Of a stretch of DNA of 5,327 nucleotides, positions 1 through 5,327 are shown piece by piece. Each line of letters starts with the position of its first letter. The stretch's first letter is position 1. The translations under genes were made by a program, and so were the position numbers. The notes beneath the pieces are model-generated. The model had not been told where the DNA came from. It ran no database searches and was given only the letters and a program-made list of their open reading frames with translations. Origin of the DNA: Oxalobacter sp. (GTDB taxonomy: Bacteria > Pseudomonadota > Gammaproteobacteria > Burkholderiales > Burkholderiaceae_D); assembly GCA_012512465.1 (NCBI GenBank), contig JAAZED010000143.1, forward strand, positions 1-5,327, given 5' to 3'.

Positions 1-440
1 CCACGTCACGCCGTGTTTATCTGGAAGAGGCGGGAAATGTCGTTGTGTCAGATACGGTGGGTTTTGTGCGGGAATTGCCCCACCAGCTTGTGGCGGCTTT
101 CAAGGCAACGCTTGAAGAAACGATTCATGCGGATTTGCTGCTGCATGTGGTGGATGCTGCCAGCCCGACACGGCGCGACCAGATAGAGCAGGTCAATCTG
201 GTGCTGAAAGAAATCGGTGCAGATGATGTCCCGCAACTGGTGGTATTGAACAAGATTGACCTGGCAGACTTAAATCCGGGCATGGAGCGGGATGAATATG
301 GTAAAATTCAACGCGTTTTGGTCAGTGCGCATACCGGAGCAGGCATGGATCTGCTCAGGCACGCAGTGGCCGAATATGCTTTGGAAGCCAAAAGACAGCA
401 CATGCAGCCGGATACGGCTGATGCAGGGAGTGCTTCCTGA
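1..440 (+). CDS. hflX: HflX GTPase, C-terminal part (5' truncated by window edge)
   Basis: This is the last 145 codons of HflX, a GTPase that binds the 50S ribosomal subunit and splits stalled or stressed ribosomes. The reading frame is open from base 3 to the TGA at 438-440, so the GTG at 45 is an internal valine codon and not a start. Visible GTPase motifs are G3 (DTVG, bases 51-62, followed by FVRELPH), G4 (NKID, with N in 'VVLNKIDL') and G5 (SAHTGAG). The segment LVAAFKATLEET followed by LLLHVVDAA is characteristic of HflX and separates it from Era or Der. The P-loop (G1), G2 and the N-terminal HflX domain lie upstream of the window. The protein ends in a short variable tail (DTADAGSAS). 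Position directly ahead of hflK matches the hfq-hflX-hflK-hflC order common in proteobacteria. The stop is 35 bases before hflK. The family assignment is secure; function is from the family. Confidence 0.95.
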   Translation, partial: TSRRVYLEEAGNVVVSDTVGFVRELPHQLVAAFKATLEETIHADLLLHVVDAASPTRRDQIEQVNLVLKEIGADDVPQLVVLNKIDLADLNPGMERDEYGKIQRVLVSAHTGAGMDLLRHAVAEYALEAKRQHMQPDTADAGSAS

Positions 441-475
441 GAAAATATCATCAATTTGAGATCAGTAACGAACGA

Positions 476-1741
476 ATGGCTCGGTTTTCATTAAACGGTT
501 TACGCAGATTATTGCCCATGTTCCACGACCTTTTTGGCCGTGGTTCGGGTGATTATGATCACAATGACCCGCCTGAAATAGACAGGATGTGGAACAAATT
601 CAATGAGCGGTTGAATCGTTTGTTCAAAAGGAAGAAAAAGGGTGGAGAAGATCCGGGGGATGACAACGACTCCGGAGATGATAACTATGATGATGAACTG
701 AATAAACGCAGAGGATTGCGTTTCGGGCTGATCATGCTGGCTGTGGTTGCCTTCCTTTTCTGGATGGGGACGGGTTTTTTCATCGTTCAGGAGGGGGAAA
801 CCGGTGTTGTGATGACATTCGGCCGGTATAGCAAAATGACAGGGTCCGGCGTGAACTGGCGCCTTCCCAGCCCTTTCCAGAGCCATGAAGTTGTGAATGT
901 GTCGCAGGTGAGAACCGTTGAGATCGGGTACCGTTCTTCACTGAAAAACAAGCAGCCCAAAGAAGCGCTGATGCTGACAAACGATGAAAATATTGTGGAT
1001 ATCCAGTTTGCCATTCAGTATCGCCTGAAAAATGCGGCAGACTGGGTGTTTAATAACCGCGATCAGGAAGACATGGTGCGCCAGGTTGCCGAGACGGCGA
1101 TTCGTGAAATTGTCGGCAGAAACAAGATGGATTTTGTGCTGTATGAAGGGCGTGACCAGATTGCGCTGGATGCCCATGGCCTGATGCAGGAAATATTTGA
1201 CCAGTATCAGTCAGGTGTCCAGATTACCAATGTCACCATGCAGAATGTACAGCCACCGGAAGATGTGCAGGCGGCATTCGATGATGCGGTCAAGGCAGGC
1301 CAGGATCGTGAACGTCAGAAAAACGAAGGGGAAGCCTATGCCAATGACGTTATCCCGCGGGCAAGAGGAACGGCTTCGCGCCTGATACAGGAAGCGGAAG
1401 GCTACCGGGATCAGGTCATTGCGAATGCAGAAGGTAATGCATCCCGTTTTGACATGATCGTGGCTGAATATCAGAAAGCGCCCGGTGTCACGAGGGACAG
1501 GATGTACATTGAAACCATGCAGGAAATCTTTTCCAATACCACCAAGTTCATGATGGATGTCAGAAGCGGCAGCAATCTGCTGTACTTGCCGTTTGACAAG
1601 CTGATATCGCAAACCGCAGCTCAACCCGAATCAGCAAATACCGAGGCACAGACGTCAAGTGGTGTGTCACAGGTGCCGGTGCCGCCTGTTTCTACGGATT
1701 CAGGGCGCGGGCGTGAGTCAAGAGACAGGGGAGGCAGATAA
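476..1741 (+). CDS. hflK: HflK, SPFH-domain modulator of the FtsH protease
   Basis: HflK pairs with HflC in an inner-membrane complex that surrounds the FtsH protease and limits its access to substrates; in E. coli it affects lambda CII stability. The 421-residue length is close to the E. coli protein (about 419). Order seen: an N-terminal cytoplasmic stretch with DPPEIDRMWNKFNERL (31-46), the usual HflK N-terminal motif; a basic patch KRKKK (51-55); an Asp-rich linker (58-74); one transmembrane helix (about 81-103); the SPFH/band-7 domain from VQEGETGVVMTFGRY onward, with RLPSPFQSHEVV (129-140) and DENIVDIQFAIQYRL (170-184); a helical, probably coiled-coil segment (about 265-345) containing AFDDAVKAGQDRER and NEGEAYANDVIPRARG; IFSNTTK (351-357); LLYLPFDKL (368-376); and a Ser/Thr/Arg-rich tail. 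The ATG at 476 has no clear Shine-Dalgarno; an alternative in-frame ATG at 518 (Met15) is no better, and the longer form is preferred on length. The stop overlaps the hflC start. Confidence 0.95.
   Translation: MARFSLNGLRRLLPMFHDLFGRGSGDYDHNDPPEIDRMWNKFNERLNRLFKRKKKGGEDPGDDNDSGDDNYDDELNKRRGLRFGLIMLAVVAFLFWMGTGFFIVQEGETGVVMTFGRYSKMTGSGVNWRLPSPFQSHEVVNVSQVRTVEIGYRSSLKNKQPKEALMLTNDENIVDIQFAIQYRLKNAADWVFNNRDQEDMVRQVAETAIREIVGRNKMDFVLYEGRDQIALDAHGLMQEIFDQYQSGVQITNVTMQNVQPPEDVQAAFDDAVKAGQDRERQKNEGEAYANDVIPRARGTASRLIQEAEGYRDQVIANAEGNASRFDMIVAEYQKAPGVTRDRMYIETMQEIFSNTTKFMMDVRSGSNLLYLPFDKLISQTAAQPESANTEAQTSSGVSQVPVPPVSTDSGRGRESRDRGGR
1727..1734 (+). promoter_or_regulatory. Strong ribosome binding site for hflC inside the hflK 3' end
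   Basis: The purine run AGGGGAGG lies within the last codons of hflK, 6 bases before the hflC ATG at 1741. It is the best Shine-Dalgarno in the window and fixes the hflC start. Together with the TAATG overlap it indicates that hflK and hflC are translated in a coupled way, which fits their roughly equimolar assembly (family knowledge). Confidence 0.8.
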
Positions 1742-2604
1742 TGCGTTTCATTATTTCTGCAACAGGTCTTTTTCTTGTTCTGATCACCTTTATTACGGGC
1801 ATCTTTGTTGTTGACCAGAGACAATACGCCATTGTGTTTGCACTGGGTGAAGTCACGAATGTTATCGAGCAGCCCGGCTTCAATATCAAGCTCCCTGCGC
1901 CTTTCCAGAATGTGATCTTCCTTGACAAGCGGATTTTGTCCAGCGAAACACATGAGCCGGACCGGATTATCACCGCCGAGAAAATGAATATCCTGGTGGA
2001 CTGGTATGTGAAGTGGCGTATTGTTGATCCCAAGCTGTATTACGTGAGTTTTGGCGCGGATGAACAGCGCACGCAGGACAGGCTGGCACAGATTGTCAAG
2101 GCGTCCTTGAATGATGAAATCACGAAACGGACATTACGGCAGGTGATTGCCGGGGATCGGGACAGCCTCATGGCTGCCATCAAGAAAAAAATGTCTGATG
2201 AAGCCAAGCAGATTGGCATCCAGATTGTGGATATTCGTATCAAGCGACTGGATTATGTGGAACAGATCAATTCTTCGGTGTATGAAAGGATGAAGTCTGA
2301 GAGGACCCGTGTCGCCAATGAATTACGTTCAACCGGTGCGGCAGAGTCGGAAAAGATACAGGCGGATGCAGACAGGCAGCGGACGGTTATTCTGGCTGAA
2401 GCCTATCGTGAGGCAGAAAAAATCCGGGGTGAGGGAGATGCCAAGGCTTCGCGGATTTATGCGCAGGCTTTCGGAAAGAATCCTGAGTTCTACAAGTTTT
2501 ATCGAAGTCTTGAAGCTTACAGAGGCAGCTTTAACAGTAAGAAAGATGTTATGGTTGTTGATCCGTCCTCTGAGTTTTTCCGTTATATGAAAAATCCCAG
2601 ATAA
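1741..2604 (+). CDS. hflC: HflC, SPFH-domain partner of HflK
   Basis: HflC is the second subunit of the HflK-HflC membrane complex that modulates FtsH. The protein has 287 residues; E. coli HflC is longer (about 334), whereas betaproteobacterial forms are generally shorter, so this is not a truncation. Seen in order: an N-terminal membrane anchor (about 3-24, FIISATGLFLVLITFITGIF), then the band-7 start VVDQRQYAIVFALGEV (23-38), KLPAPFQNV (50-58), LDKRILSSE (61-69), VDWYVKWRI (86-94) with the HflC-typical aromatic-rich strand, a helical region with DEITKRTLRQVIAGDRD (125-141) and IQIVDIRIKRLDY (160-172), and a charged coiled-coil stretch (about 176-245) containing SVYERMKSERTRVANELRS, AAESEKIQADADR and the IRGEGDAKASRIYA motif. 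It ends with FYRSLEAYR (253-261) and SSEFFRYMKNPR, the conserved HflC terminus. The start shares one base with the hflK TAA and has a strong ribosome binding site. Confidence 0.96.
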   Translation: MRFIISATGLFLVLITFITGIFVVDQRQYAIVFALGEVTNVIEQPGFNIKLPAPFQNVIFLDKRILSSETHEPDRIITAEKMNILVDWYVKWRIVDPKLYYVSFGADEQRTQDRLAQIVKASLNDEITKRTLRQVIAGDRDSLMAAIKKKMSDEAKQIGIQIVDIRIKRLDYVEQINSSVYERMKSERTRVANELRSTGAAESEKIQADADRQRTVILAEAYREAEKIRGEGDAKASRIYAQAFGKNPEFYKFYRSLEAYRGSFNSKKDVMVVDPSSEFFRYMKNPR

Positions 2605-2612
2605 GAGAATCG

Positions 2613-2669
2613 ATGAATGCAGGTGTTGTGATGATGCACGCCTGTCATATTGAATTGTTCCGACTATAG
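2613..2669 (+). other. Possible 18-codon ORF in the hflC-hisZ gap
   Basis: An ATG at 2613 opens an 18-codon frame ([18 protein letters not shown]) that closes with TAG at 2667-2669, 7 bases before the hisZ ATG. A weak purine-rich run (AAGAGA, 2603-2608) stands 4 bases upstream of it. It has no recognisable domain and no similarity that I can see to YjeT/DUF2065, the small membrane protein often encoded here. It has two His codons, not adjacent, which is too few for a classical histidine leader peptide. An ORF of this length readily occurs by chance, so it is listed only as a candidate coupling or leader ORF. Confidence 0.15.
2619..2645 (+). other. Small stem-loop between hflC and hisZ
   Basis: Bases 2620-2626 (CAGGTGT) can pair with 2638-2644 (ACGCCTG), giving a 7-bp stem with one G-U pair and an outer G-U at 2619/2645, around an 11-base loop. 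There is no T-run after it, so it does not look like an intrinsic terminator. It could be an mRNA processing or stability element or a chance fold. Confidence 0.25.
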
Positions 2670-2676
2670 AAACATC

Positions 2677-5149
<2,473 letters not shown>

Positions 5150-5166
5150 CAGAGATAACTGGCACA

Positions 5167-5197
5167 AAAAAAGGAACCTGATTTAGGTTCCTTTTTT
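5167..5197. terminator. Bidirectional intrinsic terminator between purA and the convergent gene
   Basis: A perfect 13-bp inverted repeat: AAAAAAGGAACCT (5167-5179) pairs with AGGTTCCTTTTTT (5185-5197) around a 5-base loop. On the + strand the GGAACCT/AGGTTCC core is followed by six T; on the minus strand the same hairpin is followed by at least six T from the A-run (5166-5172). It lies 17 bases after the purA stop and about 20 bases after the stop of the minus-strand gene, so it can end transcription from both sides. Confidence 0.93.
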
Positions 5198-5217
5198 ATT
5201 GACGCTTTTTTGAACGA

Positions 5218-5327
5218 TCAGACTTGTGGTTTGTTTTCAGCAATCGTGTTGGAGCGCTGGATCCAGTTTCTGATTTTCATGACATCCGCAATGCGGGAAT
5301 CCTTGCCTTTTGCATCAAGGAAGACCA
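5218..5327 (-). CDS. C-terminal end of a probable S11-family D-Ala-D-Ala peptidase (PbpG-like), truncated by window edge
   Basis: On the minus strand an open frame enters from the right edge and runs 35 codons to a TGA at 5220-5218. The visible sequence contains VFLDAKGKDSRIAD, then MKIRNWIQ, and ends NKPQV. The pattern 'hydrophobic-LD-x-x-GK-x-SR-x-AD-x-x-x-(I/V)R-x-W' resembles the end of low-molecular-weight penicillin-binding proteins of the PbpG/PBP7 type in betaproteobacteria, which cleave peptidoglycan cross-links in the periplasm. The catalytic SxxK, SxN and KTG motifs lie outside the window, so the family call rests on recalled tail similarity only and no symbol is assigned. That it is a real coding end is supported by the convergent terminator about 20 bases beyond its stop. 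The gene faces purA and belongs to a different transcription unit. Confidence 0.5.
   Translation of the reverse strand, partial: VFLDAKGKDSRIADVMKIRNWIQRSNTIAENKPQV

Noticed and set aside
45..440. GTG at 45 as the start of a separate 131-residue gene.
   Set aside because: The frame is open to the window edge and the upstream codons (RRVYLEEAGNVVV) continue the HflX GTPase domain; the valine precedes the G3 motif.
1211..1953. Long minus-strand open frames opposite hflK and hflC.
   Set aside because: They lie wholly antisense to conserved coding sequence and have no domain signal; they reflect the codon bias of the real genes.
2613..2669. A histidine-type attenuation leader for hisZ.
   Set aside because: There are only two non-adjacent His codons, and no terminator/antiterminator pair with a T-run follows.
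2626..2670. A possible sigma-70 promoter ahead of hisZ (TTGTGA at 2626, with CATATT at 2646 or TATAGA at 2665).
   Set aside because: The spacings are 14 and 33 bases, neither near the expected 16-18, and the boxes match only partly.
2650..2676. TTG at 2650 as the hisZ start.
   Set aside because: It adds nine residues with no family counterpart and no ribosome binding site; the ATG at 2677 gives the family-typical N-terminus.

Overview
This window is a compact stretch of housekeeping chromosome, almost certainly from a betaproteobacterium of the order Burkholderiales. The evidence is the order hflX-hflK-hflC-hisZ-purA and the close match of each protein to its betaproteobacterial form, notably HisZ running directly into purA. 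Base composition looks close to half G+C by eye. That is low for the order and would fit an Oxalobacter-like member of the Oxalobacteraceae, but this assignment is inference from memory, not a search result.

Layout on the + strand: bases 1-440 are the 3' third of hflX (ribosome-associated GTPase, cut by the window edge). hflK (476-1741) and hflC (1741-2604) follow, overlapping by one base in TAATG; they encode the two SPFH membrane proteins that partner the FtsH protease. After a 72-base gap come hisZ (2677-3837; regulatory subunit of ATP phosphoribosyltransferase, histidine pathway) and, 10 bases later, purA (3848-5149; adenylosuccinate synthetase, AMP synthesis). A 13-bp hairpin flanked by A and T runs (5167-5197) closes the operon. 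From the right edge a convergent minus-strand gene ends at 5218; only its last 35 codons are present, and they resemble the C-terminus of an S11-family D-Ala-D-Ala peptidase (PbpG-like). The terminator is symmetric and probably serves both genes.

The operon combines ribosome rescue/stress (HflX), membrane protein quality control (HflK/HflC) and two nucleotide-linked steps. HisZ and PurA are linked metabolically: the HisG-HisZ enzyme consumes ATP and PRPP, the histidine pathway returns AICAR to purine synthesis, and PurA makes the AMP branch. No internal promoter or terminator is convincing, so the + strand genes look like one transcription unit whose promoter lies upstream of the window.

I see no mobile element, CRISPR array, tRNA/rRNA or new defence-like system. 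The points worth a second look are modest: a missing yjeT/DUF2065 gene between hflC and hisZ, an 18-codon ORF and a small hairpin in that gap, an Asp-rich linker in HflK, a Pro-to-Thr change in HisZ motif 2, and the direct purA/convergent-gene junction.
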